Assembly (NCBI GenBank): GCA_017355425.1
Contig: CP070233.1
Span: 288,501-352,500 of the forward strand
Origin: Dolichospermum sp. DET69
Lineage (GTDB): Bacteria; Cyanobacteriota; Cyanobacteriia; Cyanobacteriales; Nostocaceae
DNA length: 64,000 nucleotides
Reading direction: 5' to 3'
In this document: piece after piece, positions 24,985-35,034 of the stretch
Position numbering within the stretch: the first letter of the stretch is position 1
Layout of the letters: each line of letters starts with the position of its first letter
Program-made: the position numbers and the translations under genes
Notes under the pieces: generated by a model
Told to the model about the DNA's origin: nothing
Databases searched by the model: none
What the model saw: the letters and a program-made list of their open reading frames with translations, nothing else

Positions 24985-27855
24985 TTAACTATAAGCCTCC
25001 ATCGGTAAACAAGAACAAACAAAATTCCTATCCCCAAAAGCTGCGTCTATTCTCCCCACACTGGGCCAGAACTTATATTCCTTATTCCAAGGTGCAGGAT
25101 AAGCAGCTTGTTCACGGGAATAAGGATGATTCCACTCACCAATAATCAAACTTTCCGCAGTGTGAGGGGCATTTTTCAAAACATTATCTTCAATGTCCAT
25201 CTTACCAGATTCAATTGCCGCAACTTCCTCACGAATCGCAATCAAAGCATCACAAAAACGATCTAATTCCTGTTTAGATTCACTTTCCGTTGGTTCTACC
25301 ATAATTGTCCCCGCAACAGGCCAAGAAACAGTAGGTGCATGAAAACCATAATCCATTAACCGCTTCGCAACATCATCAATTTCAATCTGCGCTGATTTCT
25401 TCAAAGAACGCAAATCTAAAATACATTCATGTGCCACCAAACCATTTTTTCCCTGATACAAAACCGGATAATAAGACTCTAATTTCTTAGCCATGTAATT
25501 AGCATTCAAAATGGCAATTTTGGTTGCTTCCGTCAACCCATCTGCACCCATCATGATAATATACATCCAAGAAATCACTAGGATACTTGCACTACCCCAA
25601 GGTGCAGCAGAAACAGCACCCAAATCACCACCCATTCTCACCACAGAATGTCCAGGAAGGAAGGGGACAAGGTGGGAAGCCACACCAATGGGACCCATAC
25701 CGGGACCACCACCACCATGAGGAATACAGAAAGTTTTGTGTAAATTCAAATGACAGACATCTGCACCAATATCACCAGGACGACAAATACCTACTTGGGC
25801 ATTCATATTAGCGCCGTCCATGTAAACTTGTCCACCATGTTCATGAATGACAGCACAAATTTCTTGAATTGCTTCTTCAAATACCCCATGAGTTGATGGA
25901 TATGTCACCATTAAAGCTGAAAGTTCACTACTATGTTTTTCAGCTTTGGCTTTTAAATCTTCAACGTCAATATTACCATGATCATCACAAGCAACTCCTA
26001 CTACTTTCATTCCACACATTACCGCACTTGCAGGATTTGTTCCATGGGCAGATTGGGGAATTAAACAAATATTTCTGTGTCCTTCTCCCCGACTTTGATG
26101 ATATTCATGAATTACTAAAAGTCCTGCATATTCACCTTGAGAACCTGCATTTGGTTGTAAGGAAATTCCTGCAAAACCTGTGATTTCTCCTAACCATGCT
26201 TCTAGTTGTTGGAACAGAATTTGATAACCTCTAGTTTGGGAAATTGGCGCAAAAGGATGGATTTTCCCAAATTCTGCCCAAGTTACGGGAATCATTTCCG
26301 AAGTTGCGTTTAACTTCATGGTGCAAGAACCCAAAGGAATCATTGATGTTGTTAATGATAAATCCTTGCTTTCTAGTTGATGTAAATAACGTAATAACTC
26401 AGTTTCTGAATGATAACGGTTAAAAACTGAGTGAGTGAGATATTTACTTGTTCTTGATAGTTGATAATGAGAAATTGATAATTCTTCTACAGTGAACGGT
26501 AATTGATCTTTCAATGCAAAAATTTGCCAAATATCAATTAAATCTGCTTCTGTGGTAGTTTCATCTAAGGAAATACCAACAGTGGAATTATCAAAAATTC
26601 TCAAGTTGATATTTCTCTCATTCGCAGCGTCGAGAATTGCATCTAATTTGGTATTTCCTAATTCTACCCGCAAGGTATCAAAGAAGTTTTCCGAACTGAT
26701 TTTATAACCTAACTTTTTCAGTCCTGCTGCTAAGGTTGCGGTAAGTTCATGGATATTTTGAGCGATCGCTCTGAGTCCATCCGGTCCATGATAAACTGCA
26801 TACATACTCGCCATTACTGCAAGTAAAACCTGTGCCGTGCAAATATTACTGGTGGCTTTATCTCTGCGAATGTGTTGTTCACGGGTTTGTAAAGCCAGAC
26901 GTAAGGCAGGTTTACCATTTACGTCCTTGGATACCCCAATAATTCGCCCTGGAACGAGCCGTTTATACTCTTCCTTCGTGGCAAAATAAGCAGCGTGTGG
27001 TCCCCCAAAGCCCAAGGGAATACCAAATCTTTGTGTACTGCCTACAGCAATATCAGCCCCTAATTCACCGGGAGGTGTAAGTAATGTTAAACTCAAAGGA
27101 TCTGCGGCTACAGTCACCAATGCACCCTGAGCATGAGACTTTGTGATAAAATTGCGGTAGTCGTAAATTGTGCCGTCGGTTGCGGGATATTGGAGAATTG
27201 CACCAAAAATTGATTCTGAGAAATCAAAAGTTTGATGATTACCGATAATGATATTTATCCCTAAAGGTTTTGCGCGTGTTTGCAATACATCAATGGTTTG
27301 AGGATGACATTCACTAGAAACAAAATAGTTATGGGATTTGTTTTTGCACACACCATAACTCATACTCATTGCTTCTGCGGCTGCTGTTCCTTCATCAAGT
27401 AAAGAAGCGTTAGCAATTTCTAACCCCGTCAAGTCAATAATCATGGTTTGGAAATTTAACAACGCTTCCAAACGTCCTTGGGCAATTTCTGGCTGATAAG
27501 GGGTGTAAGCTGTATACCAACCGGGATTTTCTAAAATGTTGCGTTGAATGACTGCGGGGGTGATACAGTCGTAATAACCCATGCCAATAAATGAGCGATA
27601 AACCTGATTTTTGTCAGCTATCTGTTTTAACATTCCTAATGCTGCATATTCGCTTTGTGCTGCTGGTAAATTTAGGGTTTGATGAAAGCGAATCCCCTGT
27701 GGTACTGTTTTATCAATGAGATCATCAAGGCTGGAAAGACCTAATATATTCAGCATTTGCTGAACATCATCAGGGTTTGGTCCAATGTGTCTTTGTGTAA
27801 AGTCGCTCAGTTTCTGACTACTGTGAGCTTGAATGCGCGGGGAATTAGTTACCAC
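24985..27855 (-). CDS. gcvP: Glycine dehydrogenase (decarboxylating), P-protein
   Basis: P-protein of the glycine cleavage system: PLP-dependent decarboxylation of glycine with transfer of the aminomethyl group to lipoyl H-protein, central to photorespiratory glycine use. At 956 residues it is the fused alpha/beta form, full length. The PLP lysine is in [17 protein letters not shown] (about residue 706). The N-terminus ([17 protein letters not shown]) and C-terminus ([20 protein letters not shown], then [10 protein letters not shown]) are canonical. gcvT and gcvH are not in the window, and no glycine-riboswitch-like leader was recognised upstream. Confidence 0.97.
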   Translation of the reverse strand: MVTNSPRIQAHSSQKLSDFTQRHIGPNPDDVQQMLNILGLSSLDDLIDKTVPQGIRFHQTLNLPAAQSEYAALGMLKQIADKNQVYRSFIGMGYYDCITPAVIQRNILENPGWYTAYTPYQPEIAQGRLEALLNFQTMIIDLTGLEIANASLLDEGTAAAEAMSMSYGVCKNKSHNYFVSSECHPQTIDVLQTRAKPLGINIIIGNHQTFDFSESIFGAILQYPATDGTIYDYRNFITKSHAQGALVTVAADPLSLTLLTPPGELGADIAVGSTQRFGIPLGFGGPHAAYFATKEEYKRLVPGRIIGVSKDVNGKPALRLALQTREQHIRRDKATSNICTAQVLLAVMASMYAVYHGPDGLRAIAQNIHELTATLAAGLKKLGYKISSENFFDTLRVELGNTKLDAILDAANERNINLRIFDNSTVGISLDETTTEADLIDIWQIFALKDQLPFTVEELSISHYQLSRTSKYLTHSVFNRYHSETELLRYLHQLESKDLSLTTSMIPLGSCTMKLNATSEMIPVTWAEFGKIHPFAPISQTRGYQILFQQLEAWLGEITGFAGISLQPNAGSQGEYAGLLVIHEYHQSRGEGHRNICLIPQSAHGTNPASAVMCGMKVVGVACDDHGNIDVEDLKAKAEKHSSELSALMVTYPSTHGVFEEAIQEICAVIHEHGGQVYMDGANMNAQVGICRPGDIGADVCHLNLHKTFCIPHGGGGPGMGPIGVASHLVPFLPGHSVVRMGGDLGAVSAAPWGSASILVISWMYIIMMGADGLTEATKIAILNANYMAKKLESYYPVLYQGKNGLVAHECILDLRSLKKSAQIEIDDVAKRLMDYGFHAPTVSWPVAGTIMVEPTESESKQELDRFCDALIAIREEVAAIESGKMDIEDNVLKNAPHTAESLIIGEWNHPYSREQAAYPAPWNKEYKFWPSVGRIDAAFGDRNFVCSCLPMEAYS

Positions 27856-27964
27856 AAATCGTTCTCCAAAGATTTCTATATTAATATATTGTAATGATCA
27901 CTTTTGGATATTAGGGTTTTTTCTATATCTTGTTTTTATCTCACGCTCCAGACGCAGAGAGTTT

Positions 27965-28867
27965 TTAAGTGTTGGTTTGTTTCATTGATTGGTAATGTTG
28001 CCATTTTTGTTGTAGTCGTTTTCTTTTTTCCTGTGTTAGACTCTCGAAACAATGGTGACAAGAAATACCTTGTTCATATTCAGATGAAGATTTATCTGCT
28101 TCAGATATGGGATATCCACAACAAAAGCATAATTCATGATATCCCGCTTCTAAGTCATGATTAACTGTGTTTCTTTCATCAAAAACAAAACATTCTCCTT
28201 CCCATAAACTTTCTTCTGGGGGAATTTCTTCTAAATATTTGAGAATGCCTCCTTGGAGGTGATAAACTTCTGCAAACCCTTGAGAAAGTAAATAAGATGA
28301 GGCTTTTTCACAGCGAATACCTCCAGTACAAAACATAGCTACTTTTTTATGTTTATTAGTATCAAGATGTTTTTGGACATATTCAGGAAAGTCTCGAAAT
28401 ATTTGGGTTTGCGGATTTTCTGCACCTTTAAATGTGCCAATAGTGACTTCATAATCATTGCGGGTATCAATGACGGTGACTTCGGGGTTAGAAATTAATT
28501 CGTTCCAATCTTCAGGTTTTACATAAGTTCCTACTTTTTCCGCAGGGTTCACTTCTGGTAATCCTAAAGTGACAATTTCTGGCTTTAATTTAATTTTTAA
28601 TCGTTCAAAAGGGGGAATTTCTGTATAAGATTCTTTGTGTTCTATATCTGCAAATCGTGAATCATTGCGAAGAAAGGCTAAAACTACATCAATTTGTTGA
28701 CGAGAACCAGCAATTGTGCCGTTAATTCCTTCTTGTGCTAGTAAGATTGTTCCTTTAATCTCTTGTGACTGACAGAAGGATAATAAGGCTGTTTGCAGTT
28801 CGTCACAATCAGGCAGATTCACAAATTTATACATTGCAGCAACAACAATCAGATTTTCTGGGTTCAT
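27965..28867 (-). CDS. trhO: tRNA uridine 5-hydroxylase, rhodanese-like (TrhO/YceA)
   Basis: 300 residues. The N-terminal acylphosphatase-like part ([19 protein letters not shown]) precedes a rhodanese domain ([19 protein letters not shown]) whose active-site loop is [12 protein letters not shown] (Cys about 179 and 184). A C-terminal Cys-rich region follows ([12 protein letters not shown], then GISCHHCFE). This is the TrhO family, which carries out O2-dependent 5-hydroxylation of U34 in tRNAs. It lies 109 bp upstream of gcvP on the same strand. Confidence 0.92.
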   Translation of the reverse strand: MNPENLIVVAAMYKFVNLPDCDELQTALLSFCQSQEIKGTILLAQEGINGTIAGSRQQIDVVLAFLRNDSRFADIEHKESYTEIPPFERLKIKLKPEIVTLGLPEVNPAEKVGTYVKPEDWNELISNPEVTVIDTRNDYEVTIGTFKGAENPQTQIFRDFPEYVQKHLDTNKHKKVAMFCTGGIRCEKASSYLLSQGFAEVYHLQGGILKYLEEIPPEESLWEGECFVFDERNTVNHDLEAGYHELCFCCGYPISEADKSSSEYEQGISCHHCFESLTQEKRKRLQQKWQHYQSMKQTNT

Positions 28868-28919
28868 GGTCTTGGTAAATTAATAATAATTGAAATAAAA
28901 GTATTTTAGGATATTGAGT

Positions 28920-29372
28920 TTAGATTGAGTCCAAATCACTTAAACCAACTTTCTCAGGTGGATGTAAATTTGCAGCAAATAACAAACGACGTAGATTAAC
29001 AACACCGGCACGATTCAAACGCAAAGATTCAACCGTTACCCGTCCAGAAGGTGTTTTACCAATAACCTGAGTAAAATCATCATTCCAATTAAAATGATCA
29101 GTCCAAGCTTGCTGACGAGGATTAAATAATGCTATTTTTTCCTCAGTTTCTGGATCAATTGCCTCTGTTTTGGTATGTTTATGAGCATTACATCCAAAGC
29201 AACTCCAAGCGAGATTTTCTAAAACATTTTCACCACCTGCTTTTCGAGGTTTTATGTGTTCAACTGTAAAACTTTGTGTTGCAAATTTTTCAGAACAACG
29301 ACAATACTCACAGTAACCACAACTACGAGCAGCAACAGCACGTCTAATTGATTCCGTAACTCGATCTGACAT
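28920..29372 (-). CDS. HNH endonuclease domain protein
   Basis: 150 residues. Two CxxC pairs (CGYCEYC, CFGCNAHK) frame the HNH motif FTVEHIKPRKAGGENVLEN with catalytic VEHI and the Asn of ENL. The C-terminal ~60 residues (FNPRQQAWTDHFNWNDDFTQ) are typical of the cyanobacterial HNH family. Its ATG overlaps the TGA of the upstream small gene by one base, so the two are translationally coupled and probably act together. The role (mobile or defence-like) is unknown. Confidence 0.85.
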   Translation of the reverse strand: MSDRVTESIRRAVAARSCGYCEYCRCSEKFATQSFTVEHIKPRKAGGENVLENLAWSCFGCNAHKHTKTEAIDPETEEKIALFNPRQQAWTDHFNWNDDFTQVIGKTPSGRVTVESLRLNRAGVVNLRRLLFAANLHPPEKVGLSDLDSI

Positions 29373-29773
29373 CAGGTTAAATTAATATCTGTAGGTGAAA
29401 ATTGATTAATCAGCACGTTTAAATCAACTTGTCGAACTTGAGCTAATTGAATCAATGCTTGTACGCGTTCAGTATCTTCTTGTTCAATCCGATCAATATA
29501 GGTTAGCAATTCTTGATACTCTATCTCTGTAATTTCTTCATTTTCGTTTTGTTCCCGTAAATAAGATAATCTATTTTGTTGCTCAGAAGATAACCGATGT
29601 TGAATTATTTGCAATAAAGCAACTTCGCTCATAGAATAATTTTGCGTTTGTGATAGCTGTAAAGACTCATGAGAAAGAACTTCTAAAAATTCAACTGCTT
29701 TAATTAATGACTCTCCTGGTAATTGTTCCAGTAGTTCAATTGCTCTTTGACGAATTTCCGTAGTTACAGTCAT
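29372..29773 (-). CDS. Helical partner of the HNH protein
   Basis: 133 residues, strongly helical and acidic. The N-terminus (EIRQRAIELLEQLPGESLIK followed by AVEFLEVLSHESLQL) resembles DUF2281-like antitoxin or adaptor proteins. The middle (QIIQHRLSSEQQNRLSYLRE) and end form a helical tail. It directly precedes the HNH gene with a one-base TGATG overlap. An antitoxin-like or targeting role is plausible but unproven. Confidence 0.65.
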   Translation of the reverse strand: MTVTTEIRQRAIELLEQLPGESLIKAVEFLEVLSHESLQLSQTQNYSMSEVALLQIIQHRLSSEQQNRLSYLREQNENEEITEIEYQELLTYIDRIEQEDTERVQALIQLAQVRQVDLNVLINQFSPTDINLT

Positions 29774-29845
29774 AATTACATGACCTCATTTTATATTTAT
29801 AGATAGCTTAAATTGTAACTCATAATCATCTTAATAATGGATTAT

Positions 29846-30023
29846 TTTGTCAGAATCAGGATATCCACCGATTCAAGGATGTACAGGATAGCGATTTTGT
29901 TGTGTTTTCTAATCTGAAAAAATCATCTGCGTTTATCCGCGTTTATCTGCGTTCAATAATTTGTCTGATAGCGTAGCGCAAGCCATATCAGGATATCCAC
30001 CGATTTAAAGATTTACAGGATGT
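29846..30023. repeat. Core-repeat locus 6: two plus cores
   Basis: A core at 29846 (TTTTGTCAGAATCAGGATAT) and another at 29960 carrying a short form of the 22-bp insert (GATAGCGTAGCGCAAGCCATATC). Between them lies the common phrase CTGCGTTTATCCGCGTTTAT. No minus cores follow, so this copy is one-sided. Confidence 0.75.
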
Positions 30024-30535
30024 TAGTTTGCGTTGGGGATTTTTTGGATTTCAGAGGTAACAGGGAATAGGCACACCGGAACAGGAAAAACTCATGTTTG
30101 AGTAGAACATGAGATTGAAATAATGACACTGTTTTTTTCGGGCTACGCATCTTGTAAAAACATCTTTTTTTTGACTGAAGCTCTAAACTGGTGCAAATGA
30201 GTGTTTCTTATCTGTTCCCTGTTCCCTGTTCCCTGTTCCCTTCTTTTGTAACATGGCACGAGCTTTTATTTGGTTGTTATCGTTTACCTCTTTCTAAAAA
30301 GAAAAATAAAATTGTTCACTATCTGCACGAAATAATTAAGAGAACTCCACAAAAAAGATTATCCAATTTTGTGGGATGGGCATCTTGCCCGTCCCTGTAT
30401 TATTAGCGGGCAAGATGCCCGCACCACAAGAAATTTTAGATATTTCTTTAATTGGAAGTCTCTAAACCAAAAATTCCTATTTTGCATGATGATGGTGTAG
30501 CTGCTGAGTGATTTGCTAATAAAAGATCACGACTT
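30024..30535. other. Gene-free region with small repeats
   Basis: It holds an ACTCATGTTTGAG hairpin (30099-30112 area), a CCCTGTT microrepeat (30215-30240), and a GGGCATCTTGCCC palindrome (30371-30433). No credible gene. Confidence 0.5.
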
Positions 30536-30679
30536 GTAGGAATAGGAAAAACTCCTGCATATCCAGATGGGCAAATTGCAGCTATATCAAAGGTAAATGA
30601 TTTAATTTTAGTAACAAATAATGTTTCAGATTTTAATAATTTTGAAAAAATGAAAATAGAAAATTGGTTTATGGTGTAA
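30536..30679 (+). pseudogene. VapC/FitB-type PIN toxin C-terminal fragment
   Basis: The frame reads VGIGKTPAYPDGQIAAIS, KVNDLILVTNNVSDFNNF, EKMKIENWFMV and stop. DGQIAAIA and LVTxNxxDF are the hallmark C-terminal PIN motifs. The N-terminal two-thirds is missing. Confidence 0.7.
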
Positions 30680-30738
30680 CCTTGGAAAAACGGAAATGTT
30701 TATATAGCGGTTATCGTTCGGATGCAATACAATCGAGA

Positions 30739-30757
30739 GGGCGGGGAAACCCCGCCC
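30739..30757. terminator. GGGCGGGG/CCCCGCCC hairpin
   Basis: A perfect 8-bp G/C stem with an AAA loop lies just after the stop of the DUF938 gene on the minus strand. No U-run follows, and the same palindrome is widespread in cyanobacteria, so it may be a repeat that serves as terminator. Confidence 0.4.
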
Positions 30758-30765
30758 CTACGAAA

Positions 30766-31398
30766 TTAATTATGTTTAAATATTAGTGACAAGTTATTTG
30801 CTGGCATAATGCGAGTTTCTTGCAAAGTCAGGTTTTCCACTGCTGCTGCTGTAATCACATCTTCCAAATTCCGCACTCCCCAATCTGGATTTTCTGCTTG
30901 TAAAGACTCATCAAAAGCGGCGTTACTAGGTGCGGTATGCTCACCATCTTGTTTGTAGGGACCATATAAATAGAGGATACCACCAGGTGGCAGAATCCTT
31001 CCAGCCCCTGCCATAAGTCCTAAACAGGCTGACCAAGGGGAAATATGAATCATGTTAATATTGACAATAGCAGAAATAGGAAGCTCTGGTAACGGCTCTG
31101 TTTCCACAGCCCAAATTGCCGAACTAGCATCTAAATTTACGGGTGGTTGCAGAACATCACAGGGAAAAAATTCAGCCCACGCGCTAATACTAGCAAGCAG
31201 TTCTGGGTTAGGGTCAGAAGGTAGCCATTGTCGAGGTGCTAAGTGATAGGAAAAAAATGTAGCGTGTTCACCTGTACCACTGGCTATTTCTAAAACAGTC
31301 CCATGTTGAGGCAATATTTGTAATAGTACCTCTAAAATCGGTTCACGGTTGCGCTGGGTTGCGGGGGCAAATTTTCGCTGGTCTGGTGATGTGTTCAT
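30766..31398 (-). CDS. DUF938 SAM-dependent methyltransferase-like protein
   Basis: 210 residues of the DUF938 family: start PDQRKFAPATQRNREPILEV, SAM-binding motif I VLEIASGTGEHATFF, WLPSDPNPELLASI, then NINMIHISPWSACLGLMAGA and GILYLYGPYKQDGEHT. A Rossmann methyltransferase fold is clear; the substrate is unknown. It is divergent from the acyltransferase gene with 93 bp between. Confidence 0.9.
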   Translation of the reverse strand: MNTSPDQRKFAPATQRNREPILEVLLQILPQHGTVLEIASGTGEHATFFSYHLAPRQWLPSDPNPELLASISAWAEFFPCDVLQPPVNLDASSAIWAVETEPLPELPISAIVNINMIHISPWSACLGLMAGAGRILPPGGILYLYGPYKQDGEHTAPSNAAFDESLQAENPDWGVRNLEDVITAAAVENLTLQETRIMPANNLSLIFKHN

Positions 31399-31491
31399 AT
31401 CTGGCTATATCTAGTTATTATTCAATATGATAATTAAATTAGCAGCGATTTCTCAATTTTAGCCTTTTTCGCCATACCACAGGAGAACAAC

Positions 31492-32901
31492 TTGCCTAAA
31501 TCTATTCATTCCACCAAACCACCGCTAAAATTTATTCCTCAACGTCATAATCCCTTTGTTGTTAAAATTATATCTTGGTTTTTGCCTTTTATTTTGCGGG
31601 TGAGAACTAGACCTTGGCTACCTGCGGGTATTGTCAATATTGAAGCTAAAAATGCGGAAGTCTTAGCCAAATTATACCAAGAATTTCAAGCAGGTAAAGT
31701 CCGATTTTTAATCGCTTTCCGTCACCCAGAGGTAGAAGATCCGCTGTCTATGTTATATCTGCTATCACGGATTGTCCCAAAAGTGGCACGGGAAAAAGGT
31801 ATTAATCTCAAATACCCAGTTCACAGTCATTTTATGTATGAACGGGGGATGACTTTATGGGCAGGAAATTGGTTAGGATGGTTATTTTCCCGACTTGGTG
31901 GTGTACCTGTTCGCAGGGGAAAACGCGTAGATAAAAACGCCATTCAAATGGCCCGAGAATTATTTGCTAATGCTGAAATGCCGATAGCGATCGCTCCTGA
32001 AGGTGGTACAAATGGACATAGTAGTAGAGTCAGTCCCTTAGAACCAGGTGTAGCACAATTGGGTTTTTGGTGTGTGGAAGATTTAAAAAAGGCTAACCGC
32101 GAAGAACAGGTTTTTATTATTCCTATTGGTATTAAATATAGTTACGTTAACCCCCCTTGGCAAAAAATAGATTGGCTATTATCTAAATTAGAAGCTGATA
32201 GCGGTTTACCTGTGACAGAAATTAGTGCAAATGGTAAGGATTTAGAAGGAATTTTATATCAGCGAGTCCTGCGTTTAGCTGAATATCTAATTTCAGAAAT
32301 GGAGGAATTTTATCGGCGTTTTTATCATCAAGAATTGCCAGAAATTATTACTTCAGAAATTCCGATAAATGAGGCATTAATTACTAGATTACATCGCTTA
32401 ATGGATACTGCTTTAAAAATCACAGAAAAGTATTTTAATGTGCAGTCTCACGGTAATTTTATTGATAGATGTCGGCGTTTAGAAGATGCTGGTTGGAATT
32501 ATATTTATCGAGATGATATTGCCGATATTCAAAGTTTACCACCTTTTAAACGTGGTCTAGCTGATTGGGTAGCCCAAGAAGCAGATTTAAAAATGCAGCA
32601 CATGAGAATTGCGGAAAGTTTTGTGGCAGTTACTTCTAATTATATTCTCGAAAAACCCACACCAGAAAGATTTGCAGAAACAATATTATTAATGTTTGAT
32701 ATGTTGTCTCGCATTCAGGATTCTACCTTACCAGGAAGGCCGCGTTTAGGTTTAAAACAAGCAATGATTTTTGTCGGTGAGCCGATTAATATTAATGAAA
32801 GATGGGAAAGTTGTCAGGGAAATAAACAAGTTTTGCGGAAGGGTGTTAGTCAGTTGACGCAGGATTTACAAATGATGTTGGAGAGCTTAATTAAAGATTA
32901 A
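31492..32901 (+). CDS. PlsC-like 1-acylglycerol-3-phosphate acyltransferase
   Basis: 469 residues with a TTG start seven bases after AGGAG. The acyltransferase box HPEVED (H-x4-D) and PEGGTNG (block III) are visible. The N-terminus (FVVKIISWFLPFILRVRTRP) is amphipathic or hydrophobic and probably membrane-associated. The ~200-residue C-terminal extension (LHRLMDTALKITEKYFNVQS; ADLKMQHMRIAESFVAVTSN) is typical of the large cyanobacterial paralogs. A role in membrane lipid acylation is likely; the acyl acceptor is uncertain. Confidence 0.82.
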   Translation: MPKSIHSTKPPLKFIPQRHNPFVVKIISWFLPFILRVRTRPWLPAGIVNIEAKNAEVLAKLYQEFQAGKVRFLIAFRHPEVEDPLSMLYLLSRIVPKVAREKGINLKYPVHSHFMYERGMTLWAGNWLGWLFSRLGGVPVRRGKRVDKNAIQMARELFANAEMPIAIAPEGGTNGHSSRVSPLEPGVAQLGFWCVEDLKKANREEQVFIIPIGIKYSYVNPPWQKIDWLLSKLEADSGLPVTEISANGKDLEGILYQRVLRLAEYLISEMEEFYRRFYHQELPEIITSEIPINEALITRLHRLMDTALKITEKYFNVQSHGNFIDRCRRLEDAGWNYIYRDDIADIQSLPPFKRGLADWVAQEADLKMQHMRIAESFVAVTSNYILEKPTPERFAETILLMFDMLSRIQDSTLPGRPRLGLKQAMIFVGEPININERWESCQGNKQVLRKGVSQLTQDLQMMLESLIKD

Positions 32902-32913
32902 TCTGTATTTTCT

Positions 32914-33302
32914 CTAAGAGGATGTTTGATAGCTTGCCTAGCGTTAGCCATAAAGTTCTCTTGTCGGTATCAAAAGTTTTAGATCCCTCTAAATCTCCCT
33001 GAAAAAGGGAGACTTTGATGACCGTTCCCCCGTTTTTAAGACTACGGTGTACACACATCTCTAGACAGGATGCTAAACGTTATCCGATCCCCCTAAATCC
33101 CCCTTAAAAAGGGGGACTTTGAAGAATTTAGCCCCCCTTTTTAAGGGGGGTTGGGGGGATCTAAACGTTGTGGGGCAACTCTAGAAGACTTGTGTGTACA
33201 CCGTAGGTTTTTAAGGGGGGTTATGGGGGATGTAAAAGTCTCTAAAGTCATAGCGAAACACTTTATGGCTACGCCACGCTTCGCTATCAAATAACCTCTA
33301 AG
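32914..33302. mobile_element. Composite element: AAGAGG-TIR repeat with nested 155-bp MITE
   Basis: The outer ends CTAAGAGGATGTTTGATAG (32914) and CTATCAAATAACCTCTAAG (to 33302) are imperfectly inverted; a shorter relative is at 63107-63226. Inside, the complete 155-bp GTGTACACACA element (33047-33201) is flanked by CTACG/CGTAG. The 22-bp ATGGCT...TTCGCTA mini-element is at 33264-33286. Confidence 0.7.
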
Positions 33303-33326
33303 AAAGCATTATTTCCTGCTATACAA

Positions 33327-34700
33327 TTACACATCTGCAATTAACCTAGCCTTTCTCAAGAAAAATTGCAGTACCGTTTCCTCGCGGGAAATAATATCAA
33401 CTCTACCTTCCATTCCCAATTGAATGTTACACAGATTTTTCCCTTTACCTAAAACCAAAGTTTCTGGTTTAATAGTCACTTCATAAAAGGCATTTGGGGC
33501 TACTGCTTTCGGACTACTATGAGGATGGGAAATTCCCTCATTTGTGCTATTTTGTCGGGGAGTAATAGCGTCTGGAGAAATCGCCTCCACTTTACCATTG
33601 AGAGTGCCATAATCGGGGTAAGGACAAGCACTAACTCGCATTTGGACTGGTTGACCTATTTTGAGCTTACTTTTCGCTTCTGATGCCACTGCTGCCTTAA
33701 TAATCTGATTAACATTGTTGGGGACAATCTGCAATATTTCCTCCCCAGGACGTACAGTTTGACCAGAATTACGCAAGTTGATTTGAGAAATAATACCATC
33801 AGCCGTAGCAGTAATAGTAGTTTGATTTAGTTCAGTTTCCACTTGTTTTAGTTCGCTCGTATCACGTTCTAGCTGTTTTTGAGCTTCCATGCTTTGTTTG
33901 ATCATTCCTTGATGTTCTTTCTCTAAAGCTGCTTTATTACTTTCACCCCCAGCTTTTTCTTGAGCTATGCGCTCATTAGCAATTTTTACTTCAGCATTAC
34001 TAGGATTTAAGGCGGCTTTAGCACGTTGCTTTTTAGCGATCGCAGCAGATACCGCTTGTTCCTGCTGTTTTGTAGCTAACTGTGCTTCCTCTAATTGATT
34101 CTTAGACAATGCTTCCGCTAGACTCTCATATCGCTTTTGCTTTAACTTCGCTACATTCAAAGCTGCCTCAGTAGAATGGAGATTAGCATCAGCTTCTTCA
34201 AGTTCAGAAACAGTGGTAATTTTTTTATCATGATATTGTCGTTGGCTATCGCTTAATCCGGCTTTGGCAGCATTAATAATTCGATTAACTTTATCAGTTT
34301 CGGCTCTAATTTGACTCTCAAGAATTTGAATTTGAGTATGAATTTGTAATATTTGCAATTTACTTTGCTGAATATTAATTATCAATTGGCTTTTTTTAGT
34401 TTGCAAACGAGAGTCATCAATAATAGCAATCTGATCTCCTGTTTTCACAACCTGATTTTCTTTGACATAAATCTGCATTACTTTACCTTCCGTTGTAGCC
34501 TGGACAATTCGCAATTCTCCAGATGGACGTACAACCCCCTGTCCTTGAATTGTCACCTTATATTTAGCGACTGCGGCCACAGGAATAGCTAGTCCGAGAA
34601 CGCAGAGAATAAACATACCGCCAAAGGTAGTCCAACGAGCAATTGGAGGCAGGAATTCATCTGTTTGAATAGGGGGTAAAAAGTCGTTGTTGGTAGTCAT
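33327..34700 (-). CDS. HlyD-family membrane-fusion adaptor
   Basis: 457 residues. A cytoplasmic N-terminus and one membrane helix (TTFGGMFILCVLGLAIPVAA) lead to a biotinyl-lipoyl hairpin (VVRPSGELRIVQATTEGKVM; ADGIISQINLRNSGQTVRPG) split by a long coiled coil (~95-290), then a beta-barrel domain. This is the periplasmic adaptor of type-I secretion. It is 334 bp downstream of the C39-peptidase ABC exporter on the same strand; that gap is filled by a 244-bp MITE. It should link the exporter to an outer-membrane TolC-type pore, which is not in the window. Confidence 0.93.
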   Translation of the reverse strand: MTTNNDFLPPIQTDEFLPPIARWTTFGGMFILCVLGLAIPVAAVAKYKVTIQGQGVVRPSGELRIVQATTEGKVMQIYVKENQVVKTGDQIAIIDDSRLQTKKSQLIINIQQSKLQILQIHTQIQILESQIRAETDKVNRIINAAKAGLSDSQRQYHDKKITTVSELEEADANLHSTEAALNVAKLKQKRYESLAEALSKNQLEEAQLATKQQEQAVSAAIAKKQRAKAALNPSNAEVKIANERIAQEKAGGESNKAALEKEHQGMIKQSMEAQKQLERDTSELKQVETELNQTTITATADGIISQINLRNSGQTVRPGEEILQIVPNNVNQIIKAAVASEAKSKLKIGQPVQMRVSACPYPDYGTLNGKVEAISPDAITPRQNSTNEGISHPHSSPKAVAPNAFYEVTIKPETLVLGKGKNLCNIQLGMEGRVDIISREETVLQFFLRKARLIADV

Positions 34701-34784
34701 GGTTAATAGAAAGTGACGGGATAGAAATTTACAAGATATAAATTTACATAATATAAAATCAGAAAATAACAGTTAATAATTACC

Positions 34785-35028
34785 GTAGGGGTTTAGCACT
34801 GCTCATTTGTGTCAACTTAGGCTACAGATAGCTTATTTGTTTGGCTTCCACACCCGCCAGGGAATAAATTCCCTGTCTAATAGCTCAAGTCCGTTAAAAC
34901 GGACTAATAAATTTTCCTAGTATTCAGTCATCTTTAGATGACTTTTGCTATGAGACTGGGAATTCATTCCCAGACGGGTTAAAGGTTTTACGTTAAGTTG
35001 ACAACAATGAGCATTACTAAACCCCTAC
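34785..35028. mobile_element. 244-bp MITE between exporter and adaptor genes
   Basis: GTAGGGGTTTAGCACTGCTC is inverted by GAGCATTACTAAACCCCTAC, with GTCAACTTA/TAAGTTGAC continuing inward. The interior holds the hairpins GGGAATAAATTCCC, GTCCGTTTTAACGGAC-like and GGGAATTCATTCCC. It interrupts the exporter-adaptor operon but carries no gene. Confidence 0.85.
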
Positions 35029-35034
35029 AAATCC

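Noticed and set aside
27856-27964. Glycine riboswitch before gcvP
   Set aside because: The gap lies between trhO and gcvP and shows no tandem aptamer-like G/C stems; only AT-rich sequence is seen.
30191-30406. 71-codon plus-strand ORF
   Set aside because: It starts in a CCCTGTT microrepeat and ends in the GGGCATCTTGCCC palindrome. No protein-like pattern.
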